DNA of 64,000 nt from Mycobacterium nebraskense (GTDB lineage: Bacteria > Actinomycetota > Actinomycetes > Mycobacteriales > Mycobacteriaceae). This document shows positions 17,341 through 26,645 of the stretch, in pieces. The position numbers were made by a program, and so were the translations under genes. The notes below the pieces were generated by a model, which saw only the letters and a list, made by a program, of their open reading frames with translations, was not told the origin of the DNA and did no database searches. The DNA is taken from the NCBI RefSeq assembly GCF_002102255.1, contig NZ_LQPH01000148.1, forward strand, positions 62,001 through 126,000, in the 5' to 3' direction. Within the stretch, counting starts at the first letter, position 1. The number at the start of each line of letters is the position of its first letter.

Positions 17341-18549
17341 CTAGCGGGCCACGATCACCGACGAGCCGTGCCCGAACAGGCCTTGGTTGGCGGTGACACC
17401 GACCGTGGCGTTCTCCACCTGCCGGCCGGTCGCCTGGCCGCGCAGCTGCCAGGTCAGCTCGCAGACCTGCGCGATGGCCTGCGCGGGGATGGCCTCGCCG
17501 AAGCAGGCCAGCCCGCCGGATGGGTTGACCGGGACCTTGCCGCCGATGGTGGTTGCGCCGCTGCGCAACAGCGCCTCGGCCTCACCTCTGGGGCACAGCC
17601 CGAGGTGCTCGTACCAGTCGAGCTCCAGCGCGGTGGACAGGTCGTAGACCTCGGCGAGGCTGACATCCTCGGGCCCGATGCCCGCCTCGGCGTAGGCCGC
17701 ATCGAGGATCTGATCCTTGAACACCCGCTCCGGCGCGGGCACCGCGGCGGTGGAATCCGTTGCGATGTCCGGCAATTCGGGCAGATGCTGCGGGTAGCGG
17801 GGGGTGACCGTGCTGACCGCGCGCACCGACGGGACGCCGTCGAGCGAGCCGAGGTGCTTGCGGGCGAACTCGGCGCTGGCCACGATCAGGGCCGCCGCAC
17901 CGTCGGAGGTGGCGCAGATGTCGAGCTGTCGCAACGGGTCGGCTACCACCGGGCTGGCGAACACGTCGTCGGCCGAGGCTTCCTTGCGGTAGCGGGCATT
18001 CGGGTTCTGCAGGCCGTGCCGGGAGTTCTTCACCTTTACTTGTGCGAAGTCGTCGGCCGTCGCGCCATAGAGGTCCATCCGGCGACGCGCCAGCAGCGCG
18101 AAATACACGGGGTTCATCGCGCCGATCAAGTGGAACCGCTGCCAATCGGGATCGTTCTTGCGTTCCCCGCCGACGGGAGCGAACGCGCCCTTGGGCGTGG
18201 TGTCCGCACCGATGACCAGCGCGACGTCGCAAAAACCGGCCAGGATCTGCGCCCGCGCGCTTTGCAGCGCCTGGGAACCGCTCGCGCAGGCGGCATAGCT
18301 CGAGCTGACCGGCACGCCGTTCCAGCCCAGCTTCTGGGCGAATGTCGACCCGGCGATGAAGCCCGGGTAACCGTTGCGGATGGTGTCCGCGCCGGCGACC
18401 AACTGGATCTGCCGCCAGTCCAGCCCGGCCTCGGCCAGCGCGGCGCGCGCGGCGACCACCCCGTATTCGGTGAAGTCGCGGCCCCACTTGCCCCAGGGGT
18501 GCATTCCGGCGCCCAGGATGTAGAGCGGCTCGGGCGTACGCATCTTCAT
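17341..18549 (-). CDS. Thiolase-like / lipid-transfer acyl-CoA protein (Rv1627c type)
   Basis: This 402-residue protein has the thiolase fold of SCP-x-type thiolases. It has the nucleophile-region SYAACASGSQALQSARAQI with Cys, the C-terminal NPSGGLACFGEAIPAQA with the conserved Gly-rich loop, and GLFGHGSS at the end. Members act with a DUF35 OB-fold partner, here the next gene upstream, and such pairs are associated with lipid or sterol side-chain degradation. The exact substrate is unknown. ATG 18549 overlaps the stop of the DUF35 gene (ATGA). Confidence 0.88.
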   Translation of the reverse strand: MKMRTPEPLYILGAGMHPWGKWGRDFTEYGVVAARAALAEAGLDWRQIQLVAGADTIRNGYPGFIAGSTFAQKLGWNGVPVSSSYAACASGSQALQSARAQILAGFCDVALVIGADTTPKGAFAPVGGERKNDPDWQRFHLIGAMNPVYFALLARRRMDLYGATADDFAQVKVKNSRHGLQNPNARYRKEASADDVFASPVVADPLRQLDICATSDGAAALIVASAEFARKHLGSLDGVPSVRAVSTVTPRYPQHLPELPDIATDSTAAVPAPERVFKDQILDAAYAEAGIGPEDVSLAEVYDLSTALELDWYEHLGLCPRGEAEALLRSGATTIGGKVPVNPSGGLACFGEAIPAQAIAQVCELTWQLRGQATGRQVENATVGVTANQGLFGHGSSVIVAR

Positions 18550-19034
18550 CGGCGCCGCTCCTCCTCATCGCTACGTTCTGCATCGTCGCCGGCGGATGCG
18601 ATCCTCCACGCGTGCACGATGCGCTGCACGCCGTCGTCGTCGGTGAACAGCGGCATGGTGGTCAGCTCCATCTTCATGCCGACCTTCAAATTGGCGGCCA
18701 GCGTGCCCTCGACCACCTTGCCCAGCACGATGAGCCCCTCGTCGGCCAGCTCGACCGCGGCAATGGCGAACGGCTCGAAGGGATCCGGGGCGGGGTAGGG
18801 CGGCGGTGGTGGATACCGGTTCTCGGTGTAGCTCCACAGCGTTCCCCGGGTCGACAAGGCGACGGACTCTAGTCTGTCGCTGGCGCAGCCCGGGTTGGGA
18901 CAGTTGTTCTCGCGCGGCGGGAAAACGTAGGTGCCGCACTCGGGGCACTTGCTGCCGATCAAGTGGGCGCTGCCGGCTTCGTCGGTGGCGAACCATCCGT
19001 CGATCGCGGGTTCTTGGCTGGTGACCTCTGGCAC
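18546..19034 (-). CDS. DUF35 zinc-ribbon/OB-fold protein (Rv1628c type)
   Basis: This 162-residue protein has the rubredoxin-like zinc ribbon CPECG-(8)-NNCPNPGC followed by an OB fold (residues about 70-130, RGTLWSYTENRYPPPPPY). It is the typical partner of SCP-x thiolase-like proteins, with which it can form a complex, and it overlaps that gene by four bases. GTG 19034 is the start; polA is divergently transcribed about 95 bp away. The role in acyl-CoA metabolism is inferred from the family and pairing. Confidence 0.88.
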   Translation of the reverse strand: MPEVTSQEPAIDGWFATDEAGSAHLIGSKCPECGTYVFPPRENNCPNPGCASDRLESVALSTRGTLWSYTENRYPPPPPYPAPDPFEPFAIAAVELADEGLIVLGKVVEGTLAANLKVGMKMELTTMPLFTDDDGVQRIVHAWRIASAGDDAERSDEEERRR

Positions 19035-19129
19035 TCGGCCAGACTACCCAGCCCGAATACAAAACTGAAACGTGTTGCAGTTCTGCGGCAGCGCCTAGCT
19101 CGTCGGTCGGGGTGCCTAGAGTGATAGCC

Positions 19130-21829
19130 GTGCCCGTCGCGACCGAGGAACAAACCAAGCCGACACTGATGTTGCTCGACGGCAATTCGCTGGCCTTCCG
19201 CGCGTTCTACGCATTGCCCGCCGAGAACTTCAAGACCCGCGGTGGCCTGACCACCAACGCGGTGTACGGCTTCACCGCGATGCTGATCAACCTGTTGCGC
19301 GACGAGGCCCCGACGCACATCGCCGCGGCGTTCGACGTGTCCCGGCAGACCTTCCGCTCCGAGCGGTACCCGGAGTACAAGGCCAACCGGTCGTCGACGC
19401 CCGACGAGTTTCACGGCCAGATCGGCATCACCAAGGAAGTGCTGAACGCGCTGGGCATCACGGTGCTCGCCGAGGAGGGCTTTGAAGCCGACGACCTCAT
19501 CGCGACGCTGGCCACCCAGGCCGAAAACCAGGGCTACCGCGTGCTGGTGGTGACCGGGGACCGGGATTCACTGCAGTTGGTCAGCGACGACGTCACCGTC
19601 CTCTATCCGCGCAAGGGTGTCAGCGAACTCACGCGGTTCACGCCCGAGGCCGTCGTCGAAAAGTACGGGTTGACGCCCACGCAGTACCCCGACTTCGCCG
19701 CCCTGCGTGGCGATCCCAGCGACAACCTGCCCGGCATTCCCGGCGTCGGGGAGAAGACCGCGTCCAAGTGGATCGCCGAATATGGCTCGCTGCAAGGGCT
19801 GGTCGACAACGTCGACTCGGTGCGCGGCAAGGTCGGCGACACGCTGCGGGCCAATCTGGCCACCGTGATCCGCAACCGCGAGCTCACCGATCTCGTCAAA
19901 GACGTGCCGCTGGCGCAGACCCCGGACACGCTGCGCATGCAGCCGTGGGATCGCGACCACATCCACCGGCTCTTCGACGACCTGGAGTTCCGGGTGTTGC
20001 GCGACCGGCTGTTCGACACCCTGGCCGCCGTGGAGCCCGAGGTCGATGCGGGTTTCGACGTGCGCGGTGGCGCGCTGCAGGCCGGTGAGCTGGCCGTGTG
20101 GTTGGCCGAGCACAGCTCGGGCAAGCGGTTCGGCCTGGCCGTCGTCGGCACCCACTTGGCCTACGACGCCGACGCCACCGCGCTGGCCATCGTGTCCGCC
20201 GACGGTGAGGGCCGCTACATCGACACCTCGGCGCTGGATCCCGACGACGAGGCGGCGCTGGCGTCCTGGCTGGCCGATCCGGGTCCGCCCAAGGCGCTGC
20301 ACGAAGCCAAGCTGGCGATGCACGACCTCGCCGGCCGGGGGTGGACGCTGGCCGGCGTCACCTCCGATACCGCGCTGGCCGCCTACCTGGTGCGGCCCGG
20401 GCAGCGCAGCTTCTCCCTCGAGGACCTGTCGCTGCGCTACCTGCGTAGGGAGCTGCGCGCGGAAACACCTGAACAGCAACAGCTTTCGCTACTCGACGAT
20501 TCCGACGGGACGGACGATCAGGCGGTGCAGACGCTGATCCTGCGGGCCGTGGCGGTGCTGGATCTGGCCGACGCGCTCGACGAGGAGCTGGCCCGCATCA
20601 ACTCCACGTCCCTGCTGGGCGGCATGGAGTTGCCGGTGCAGCGGGTGCTGGCCGGGATGGAACACACCGGCATCGCAGTCGATTTGGATCTGCTCGGCGA
20701 GCTGCAAAGCGATTTCGCCCACCAGATCCGCGACGCGGCCGAAGCGGCCTACGCGGTGATCGGCAAGCAGATCAACCTGGGCTCGCCCAAACAGTTGCAG
20801 ACGGTGCTCTTCGACGAGCTGGACATGCCAAAGACCAAGCGCACCAAGACCGGATACACCACCGACGCCGACGCCCTGCAGTCGCTGTTCGACAAGACCG
20901 GTCATCCGTTCCTGCAGCACCTGCTCACCCACCGCGACGCCACCCGGCTCAAAGTGACCGTCGATGGATTGCTGAACTCGGTGGCCTCCGACGGGCGCAT
21001 CCACACGACGTTCAACCAGACCATCGCGGCGACGGGCCGGCTGTCCTCGACCGAGCCGAACCTGCAGAACATTCCGATTCGCACCGAGGCCGGCCGGCGG
21101 ATCCGCGACGCATTCGTGGTGGGTGACGGCTACAGCGAGCTGATGACCGCCGACTACAGCCAGATCGAGATGCGGATCATGGCGCACCTGTCGCGCGACG
21201 AGGGCCTCATCGAGGCCTTCAACACGGGCGAGGACCTGCATTCGTTCGTCGCGTCGCGGGCATTCGGCGTGCCGATCGAAGAGGTCACCGCCGAGCTGCG
21301 CCGCCGGGTCAAGGCGATGTCGTACGGGCTGGCCTACGGGCTGAGCGCGTACGGGCTGTCGCAACAGCTGAAGATCTCCACCGAGGAGGCGAAGGAACAG
21401 ATGGACGCCTACTTCGCCCGGTTCGGCGGGGTGCGCGACTACCTGATGAACATCGTGGAGCAGGCCCGTAAGGACGGATACACCTCGACGGTGCTGGGCC
21501 GCCGCCGTTACCTTCCCGAGCTGGACAGCAGTAACCGCCAGGTGCGGGAGGCCGCCGAGCGGGCGGCGCTCAACGCCCCCATCCAGGGCAGCGCCGCCGA
21601 CATCATCAAGGTGGCGATGATCGAGGTCGACAAGGCGATCAAAGAGGCCGGACTGAAATCCCGCATGCTGCTGCAGGTGCACGACGAACTCTTGTTCGAA
21701 ATTGCGCCCGGCGAGCGGGACCGGGTCGAGGCGCTGGTACGCGAGAAGATGGGCGGCGCCTATCCGCTCGACGTCCCGCTGGAGGTTTCGGTGGGTTACG
21801 GCCGCTCATGGGATGCGGCAGCTCATTGA
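19130..21829 (+). CDS. polA: DNA polymerase I
   Basis: This enzyme does repair synthesis and primer removal. The 899-residue protein has a 5'-nuclease domain (about 1-300; LLDGNSLAFRAFYAL, RGDPSDNLPGIPGVGEKTA), a degenerate 3'-exonuclease-like domain, and the polymerase domain. Motif A is DYSQIEMRIMAHLS, motif B is RRRVKAMSYGLAYG and motif C is LLQVHDELLFE. GTG 19130 is preferred because TAGAGT (19117-19122) lies seven bases upstream, the leaderless pattern. In-frame GTGs at 19112 and 19121 would then precede transcription. The proofreading site appears lost, as in mycobacterial PolA. Confidence 0.96.
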   Translation: MPVATEEQTKPTLMLLDGNSLAFRAFYALPAENFKTRGGLTTNAVYGFTAMLINLLRDEAPTHIAAAFDVSRQTFRSERYPEYKANRSSTPDEFHGQIGITKEVLNALGITVLAEEGFEADDLIATLATQAENQGYRVLVVTGDRDSLQLVSDDVTVLYPRKGVSELTRFTPEAVVEKYGLTPTQYPDFAALRGDPSDNLPGIPGVGEKTASKWIAEYGSLQGLVDNVDSVRGKVGDTLRANLATVIRNRELTDLVKDVPLAQTPDTLRMQPWDRDHIHRLFDDLEFRVLRDRLFDTLAAVEPEVDAGFDVRGGALQAGELAVWLAEHSSGKRFGLAVVGTHLAYDADATALAIVSADGEGRYIDTSALDPDDEAALASWLADPGPPKALHEAKLAMHDLAGRGWTLAGVTSDTALAAYLVRPGQRSFSLEDLSLRYLRRELRAETPEQQQLSLLDDSDGTDDQAVQTLILRAVAVLDLADALDEELARINSTSLLGGMELPVQRVLAGMEHTGIAVDLDLLGELQSDFAHQIRDAAEAAYAVIGKQINLGSPKQLQTVLFDELDMPKTKRTKTGYTTDADALQSLFDKTGHPFLQHLLTHRDATRLKVTVDGLLNSVASDGRIHTTFNQTIAATGRLSSTEPNLQNIPIRTEAGRRIRDAFVVGDGYSELMTADYSQIEMRIMAHLSRDEGLIEAFNTGEDLHSFVASRAFGVPIEEVTAELRRRVKAMSYGLAYGLSAYGLSQQLKISTEEAKEQMDAYFARFGGVRDYLMNIVEQARKDGYTSTVLGRRRYLPELDSSNRQVREAAERAALNAPIQGSAADIIKVAMIEVDKAIKEAGLKSRMLLQVHDELLFEIAPGERDRVEALVREKMGGAYPLDVPLEVSVGYGRSWDAAAH

Positions 21830-22036
21830 CCGGCGCATTACTCGCCGACGGTGATCTGACGGCGAAGAAATTGGCGCGAAATTCGCGCTGCCGTCACTTT
21901 CGTCGCGGGCAAATAGCCGGGGTGGCGCAGGTGGCGCGCCGCCCGGGTTTGGCCAGCGTGTACGCAGTCGAGTAACCTCAATGGGTAAATCCCAGATTTG
22001 TCCCTACGACCCAACCTGTCCGGAGCAACCCACCAC

Positions 22037-23482
22037 ATGCCGAGTCCCACCGTCACCTCGCCCCAAGTAGCCGTCAACGACATTGGCTCCAGCGAGGATT
22101 TTCTTGCCGCAATAGACAAAACGATCAAGTACTTCAACGATGGCGACATCGTCGAGGGGACGATCGTCAAAGTGGACCGGGACGAGGTGCTCCTCGACAT
22201 CGGCTACAAGACCGAGGGCGTCATCCCCGCCCGCGAGCTCTCCATCAAGCACGATGTCGACCCCAGCGAGGTCGTTTCCGTCGGTGATGAGGTCGAGGCC
22301 CTTGTTCTCACCAAGGAGGACAAAGAGGGCCGCCTGATCCTGTCCAAGAAGCGCGCGCAGTACGAGCGCGCCTGGGGCACCATCGAGGCGCTCAAGGAGA
22401 AGGACGAGGCCGTCAAGGGCACCGTCATCGAGGTGGTCAAGGGTGGCCTGATCCTCGACATCGGCTTGCGTGGCTTCCTGCCCGCGTCGCTGGTCGAGAT
22501 GCGTCGGGTCCGCGATCTGCAGCCGTACATCGGCAAGGAGATCGAGGCCAAGATCATCGAGCTGGACAAGAACCGCAACAACGTGGTGCTGTCGCGCCGG
22601 GCCTGGCTCGAGCAGACCCAGTCCGAGGTGCGCAGCGAGTTCCTGAACCAGCTGCAGAAGGGCGCCATCCGCAAGGGTGTCGTCTCGTCCATCGTCAACT
22701 TCGGCGCGTTCGTCGACCTCGGCGGTGTGGACGGCCTGGTGCACGTCTCCGAGCTGTCCTGGAAGCACATCGACCACCCGTCGGAGGTCGTCCAGGTCGG
22801 TGACGAGGTCACCGTCGAGGTGCTCGACGTCGACATGGACCGCGAGCGGGTTTCGTTGTCGCTCAAGGCGACTCAGGAAGACCCGTGGCGGCACTTCGCC
22901 CGCACGCACGCCATCGGCCAGATCGTGCCCGGCAAGGTCACCAAGCTGGTGCCGTTCGGCGCGTTCGTCCGCGTCGAGGAGGGCATCGAGGGCCTGGTGC
23001 ACATCTCCGAGCTGGCCGAGCGCCACGTCGAGGTGCCCGACCAGGTGGTTGCCGTCGGCGACGACGCGATGGTCAAGGTCATCGACATCGACCTGGAACG
23101 CCGCCGGATCTCGTTGTCGCTCAAGCAGGCCAACGAGGACTACACCGACGAGTTCGACCCGGCGAAGTACGGCATGGCCGACAGCTACGACGAGCAGGGC
23201 AACTACATCTTCCCCGAGGGCTTCGACGCCGAGACCAACGAATGGCTCGAGGGTTTCGACAAGCAGCGCGCCGAGTGGGAGGCCCGCTACGCCGAGGCCG
23301 AGCGCCGGCACAAGATGCACACCGCGCAGATGGAGAAGTTCGCCGCTGCCGAGGCGGCCGGGCACGGTGCCGAGCAGTCGTCGGGCAACGGCGGCGCGCG
23401 CGAGGAGAAGGCGGCCGGTGGGTCGCTGGCCAGCGACGCCCAATTGGCCGCTTTGCGGGAGAAGCTCGCCGGCAACGCCTGA
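22037..23482 (+). CDS. rpsA: 30S ribosomal protein S1
   Basis: S1 helps load mRNA on the 30S subunit and is linked to trans-translation. The 481-residue protein, the usual mycobacterial length, contains four S1 RNA-binding repeats (about residues 30-105, 120-190, 205-280, 290-365, for example SSIVNFGAFVDLGGVDGLVH and TKLVPFGAFVRVEEGIEGLVH). A charged variable C-terminal tail follows. ATG 22037 matches the known N-terminus MPSPTVTSPQ. TAACCT (21973-21978) is a likely -10 element giving a leader of about 50 nt. coaE follows after 12 nt. Confidence 0.97.
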   Translation: MPSPTVTSPQVAVNDIGSSEDFLAAIDKTIKYFNDGDIVEGTIVKVDRDEVLLDIGYKTEGVIPARELSIKHDVDPSEVVSVGDEVEALVLTKEDKEGRLILSKKRAQYERAWGTIEALKEKDEAVKGTVIEVVKGGLILDIGLRGFLPASLVEMRRVRDLQPYIGKEIEAKIIELDKNRNNVVLSRRAWLEQTQSEVRSEFLNQLQKGAIRKGVVSSIVNFGAFVDLGGVDGLVHVSELSWKHIDHPSEVVQVGDEVTVEVLDVDMDRERVSLSLKATQEDPWRHFARTHAIGQIVPGKVTKLVPFGAFVRVEEGIEGLVHISELAERHVEVPDQVVAVGDDAMVKVIDIDLERRRISLSLKQANEDYTDEFDPAKYGMADSYDEQGNYIFPEGFDAETNEWLEGFDKQRAEWEARYAEAERRHKMHTAQMEKFAAAEAAGHGAEQSSGNGGAREEKAAGGSLASDAQLAALREKLAGNA

Positions 23483-23494
23483 TAGCAGTCACCC

Positions 23495-24709
23495 ATGCTG
23501 CGTATCGGGTTGACCGGTGGCATCGGCGCCGGCAAGTCGGCGCTGTCGGCCACCTTCGCGAAATGCGGTGCGGTCATTGTCGACGGCGACGTCATCGCGC
23601 GTGAGGTGGTCCAGCCGGGCACCGAGGGACTGGCTTCCCTGGTCGAAGCGTTCGGTGAGGACATCCTGCTTCCCGACGGGTCGCTGGATCGTCCCGCGTT
23701 GGCCGCCAAGGCCTTCCGGGATGACGAGGCGCGTCAAAGGCTAAACGGCATCGTTCACCCGCTGGTCGGCAAACGCCGCGCCGAGATCATCGCCTCGGTG
23801 CCAGAGGATTCGGTTGTCGTCGAAGACATTCCGCTGCTGGTGGAATCGGGGATGGCGCCGCTGTTCCCGCTGGTGGTCGTGGTGCACGCCGACGTCGAGG
23901 TGCGGGTGCGACGGCTGGTCGACCAGCGCGGCATGCCCGAAGAGGACGCCCGCGCCAGGATCGCCGCCCAGGCCAGCGACGAACAGCGCCGTGCCGTCGC
24001 CGACATCTGGGTGGACAACTCCGGCAGCCCGGAGGACTTGGTGCAACGGGCCCATGACGTGTGGGACAACCGGATAGTCCCCTTCGCGCACAACCTGAGC
24101 CAGCGCCAAGTCGCGCGGGCGGCGGCACGGGTGGTGCCGCCCGATCCGAGCTGGCAGGATCAGGCGCGGCGGATCGTCAACCGGTTGAAGACCGCCTGTG
24201 GCCACCGGGCGATTCGCGTGGACCACATCGGTTCTACCGCCGTGCCGGACTTTCCCGCCAAGGACGTCATCGACATGCAGATCACCGTCGAATCTTTGGC
24301 GGTCGCCGACGAACTCGCCGAACCCCTGCTGGCCGCCGGCTACCCCCGCATCGGGCGCATCACCTCCGACGTCGCACGGCCCGATGCTCGCAGCGCCGTC
24401 GACCGCTACAACCACAGTGACGATACGGCGTTGTGGGACAAGCGGATTCACGCGTCAGCGGATCCGGGTCGCCCGACCAACGTGCACATCCGGGTGGATG
24501 GCTGGCCCAATCAGCAGTTCGCCCTGTTGTTCGTCGCCTGGCTGTCGGCCAACCCCGAGGCGCGGGCCGACTACCTGTCCCTCAAGCAGTCAGCCGAAAC
24601 TCAGGCCGGCGGCGACACCGCGGCCTACGTCGACGCCAAGGAGCCATGGTTCCTGGACGCCTACCGGCGCGCATGGGAGTGGGCCGATTCAACCGGATGG
24701 CAGCCCTAA
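23495..24709 (+). CDS. coaE: Dephospho-CoA kinase fused to UPF0157/GrpB domain
   Basis: CoaE phosphorylates dephospho-CoA in the last step of CoA synthesis. The 404-residue protein has an N-terminal kinase domain (about 1-200) with P-loop GLTGGIGAGKSALS and the DQRGMPEEDARARI lid. It is fused to a UPF0157 nucleotidyltransferase-like domain (about 220-400; VDHIGSTAVPDFPAKDVIDMQ). The fusion is known in mycobacteria, where the second domain affects folding or activity of the kinase. The stop overlaps by 21 bp the end of a convergent gene. Confidence 0.95.
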   Translation: MLRIGLTGGIGAGKSALSATFAKCGAVIVDGDVIAREVVQPGTEGLASLVEAFGEDILLPDGSLDRPALAAKAFRDDEARQRLNGIVHPLVGKRRAEIIASVPEDSVVVEDIPLLVESGMAPLFPLVVVVHADVEVRVRRLVDQRGMPEEDARARIAAQASDEQRRAVADIWVDNSGSPEDLVQRAHDVWDNRIVPFAHNLSQRQVARAAARVVPPDPSWQDQARRIVNRLKTACGHRAIRVDHIGSTAVPDFPAKDVIDMQITVESLAVADELAEPLLAAGYPRIGRITSDVARPDARSAVDRYNHSDDTALWDKRIHASADPGRPTNVHIRVDGWPNQQFALLFVAWLSANPEARADYLSLKQSAETQAGGDTAAYVDAKEPWFLDAYRRAWEWADSTGWQP

Positions 24710-25135
24710 AAGGTTTGGAGTTGCGCCGCACTGCAGCGCACCGCTGTTGGGGTCGGAATTTCCGGGTGCGGGTTTGACGAACTGGTCGGCCTGGGTGAAA
24801 ACGTTGTCGTCGACGTCGATCTCGCAGTGCACGTTCGCCGAGTATGGGAAATGAAGCACAATCCGTATACCGGCTTGCTGCGGGTCGGGCAGCACCGTGT
24901 TGGCCTCGAATGCGTTGCCGGGCATGGACGGAAGGTTCGTGGTGTTCGTCTGCCCGCCGTTGATGATGAAGGTGGCCTGGCTACCGGTTGTCAGCGCGTC
25001 GATCCTGGCGCGGTAGGTGATGTTGTGCAGGTCCGCCCGCGCGGTCGCCGGACTCAACTGGGAGCCAACGGCGATCATCGTCACCGCGGTGATCGGCAGC
25101 AGCCTGCGGCCGGTGCAGCTCATGGTTGCTGACAT
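24689..25135 (-). CDS. Small secreted protein of unknown function
   Basis: This 148-residue protein has a Sec signal peptide (RRLLPITAVTMIAVG, with probable cleavage after ATARA near residue 34). The mature domain is about 110 residues and beta-rich, with two cysteines (HCEID and LQCGA) that could form a disulfide. I recall similar mycobacterial exported proteins with HNITYRAR-type starts but no function. ATG 25135 lies only five bases after the ligase stop, so it is probably the last gene of the FHA-ABC/DUF402/ligase run; ATG 25123 is an alternative start. Confidence 0.78.
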   Translation of the reverse strand: MSATMSCTGRRLLPITAVTMIAVGSQLSPATARADLHNITYRARIDALTTGSQATFIINGGQTNTTNLPSMPGNAFEANTVLPDPQQAGIRIVLHFPYSANVHCEIDVDDNVFTQADQFVKPAPGNSDPNSGALQCGATPNLLGLPSG

Positions 25136-25140
25136 TACGC

Positions 25141-26145
25141 TCAGCGCGATTCCCGCACCACGTCGGCGGCGGCCTTGTCGGTGCGGAGGCCGAGGTAGCG
25201 CGGGTGGCGCAGCTTTCCGTCGCGGGTCCACTCGGTGAAACCGATCTGGACCACCAGTTGCGGGCGCGCCCAATGGGCGCCGGCTTCCCGCACCAGACCG
25301 CGGGTGAAGGGCGGCGTGCCCTGTGTGATCGCCGACAGCCGCTCGTGCAGGCGGTGCAGCGTTGCTTCGTCGAAGCCCGTGCCCACCTTGCCGGCATAGA
25401 CCAGGTCGCGGCCGTCGTAGTAGCCCAGCAACAGCGCACCCAACTCGACCCGGCTGCCCCTGGGGCTGGTGTAGCCACCCACCACGAACTCCTGGTCCCG
25501 CACGCACCTGAACTTCAACCAATTCTTCGACCGCGCGCCGTCATATCGCGACTCGGCCAGCTTCGCGATCACCCCTTCGTCGCCGCGTTCACAGGCCGCG
25601 CGGTAGGCGGCGAGGCCGTCCTCGACCCGGTGCGGGGTGTAGCGCAGCGGGTCGCCGAATTCAATCGCATTGCGTAGCAGCCGCTTACGCCAGATCAGCG
25701 GTGCGTCGAGGGTGGACTTGCCGTCGAGGTGCAGCAGGTCGAAGAGGTAGTAGAAGACGCGGACCGGTGATGCGCGGGCCACCGCGGGGTCGGTGATGCC
25801 CAGGCGGCCCTGCAGCCGGGCGAAGCTGGTGCGGCGCCCCTCGAACGCCACCACCTCGCCGTCCAGCACGAAGCGTGTGGTGTGCTGCGCGGCAAGCGCG
25901 TCGACGAGTTCTGGATACGTCCCGTTGAGCGGCTGGCGATTTCGCGACAACAGCCGCACCCGGTCGCCGTCACGAAACGCCAGGCAGCGCATCCCGTCGA
26001 ACTTGCGCTCGAAGATCCACCGCGGATCGGAGAACCGCTTGTCGGTCAGGGTGGCCAGCGTGGGGGATCGCCAGTCGGGCACTGGCTCGTCGTGCAGCGC
26101 CTCGCGCACCGCCGCGGGCAGACCCGCTACCAGGTCTCGCGCCAC
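25141..26145 (-). CDS. ATP-dependent DNA ligase, LigD-ligase-domain type
   Basis: It seals nicks with ATP through a lysyl-AMP intermediate. The 334-residue protein has all nucleotidyltransferase motifs: I ERKFDGMR (active-site Lys near residue 49), III VLDGEVVAF, IV DEGVIAK and V NWLKFR. An OB-fold follows. It resembles the ligase module of LigD without the polymerase or phosphoesterase domains. I see no ku gene nearby. ATG 26145 overlaps the DUF402 gene end by 19 nt, so they are co-transcribed. It is absent from the equivalent M. tuberculosis position as I remember it. A role in repair is inferred. Confidence 0.9.
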   Translation of the reverse strand: MARDLVAGLPAAVREALHDEPVPDWRSPTLATLTDKRFSDPRWIFERKFDGMRCLAFRDGDRVRLLSRNRQPLNGTYPELVDALAAQHTTRFVLDGEVVAFEGRRTSFARLQGRLGITDPAVARASPVRVFYYLFDLLHLDGKSTLDAPLIWRKRLLRNAIEFGDPLRYTPHRVEDGLAAYRAACERGDEGVIAKLAESRYDGARSKNWLKFRCVRDQEFVVGGYTSPRGSRVELGALLLGYYDGRDLVYAGKVGTGFDEATLHRLHERLSAITQGTPPFTRGLVREAGAHWARPQLVVQIGFTEWTRDGKLRHPRYLGLRTDKAAADVVRESR

Positions 26146-26636
26146 GTCAGCTCCATCCCGTGGCCGGCCAGCCAGCGGGAAAGGTCATAGCCGTTGCGGG
26201 CCAGCCCCGCTACGGCGTCCACGGCGCGCCGCACCGCCTGCTCGGCAACCTCCGGGGTCAACAAGCCGTGGCGGACGGCATCCAGGAGCTCGTCGACGTC
26301 GGTCAGGTCCGCGCCGTCGCCGGTGCGCACCTCGATGTCGAGGTAATGATCTTCGGAACGCCAGACGTCGGGGCCCGGCGTGTATTCGCCCACGTCGAGG
26401 TAGTAGTCGTGGTCGCGTTCATAGCCCGGATTGAAGTGAAAGACCGTGGCGCGCAAGCCGAGCGACGGCAGCAGCCACGACTCGAGGTAGTGGAACTGCA
26501 CGCGGCCGGGAGTGGGCCGGGCTACGTAGAGGCCCCACGGGTGGACGGCATAGTCGTCCACGGCCCGCACGATGCCTTTGGGGTCGGTGTTGGTGCGGGC
26601 GATGAGGTCGAACGTCTCGTGCTTCGGCGGATGGAT
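26127..26636 (-). CDS. DUF402 protein (Rv1632c-like), probable ATC start
   Basis: DUF402 proteins include nucleoside di/triphosphate phosphatases. The core is seen in GIVRAVDDYAVHPWGLYV, FHYLESWLLPSLGLR and the acidic YYLDVGEYTPG...YLDIEV metal-binding region, with helices at the C-terminus. A GTG at 26570 gives 147 residues. However, the frame runs on upstream through HPPKHETFDLIARTNTDPKG, which looks like the real family N-terminus, to ATC codons at 26639 and 26636. Eight bases further upstream lies the in-frame stop of the transporter gene. I therefore place the start at ATC 26636; this is uncertain. Confidence 0.75.
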   Translation of the reverse strand: MHPPKHETFDLIARTNTDPKGIVRAVDDYAVHPWGLYVARPTPGRVQFHYLESWLLPSLGLRATVFHFNPGYERDHDYYLDVGEYTPGPDVWRSEDHYLDIEVRTGDGADLTDVDELLDAVRHGLLTPEVAEQAVRRAVDAVAGLARNGYDLSRWLAGHGMELTWRETW

Positions 26637-26645
26637 GATGCAACT

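Noticed and set aside
17272..18798. 508-codon open frame opposite the thiolase-like gene
   Set aside because: Antisense to a conserved thiolase-like gene; no family features.
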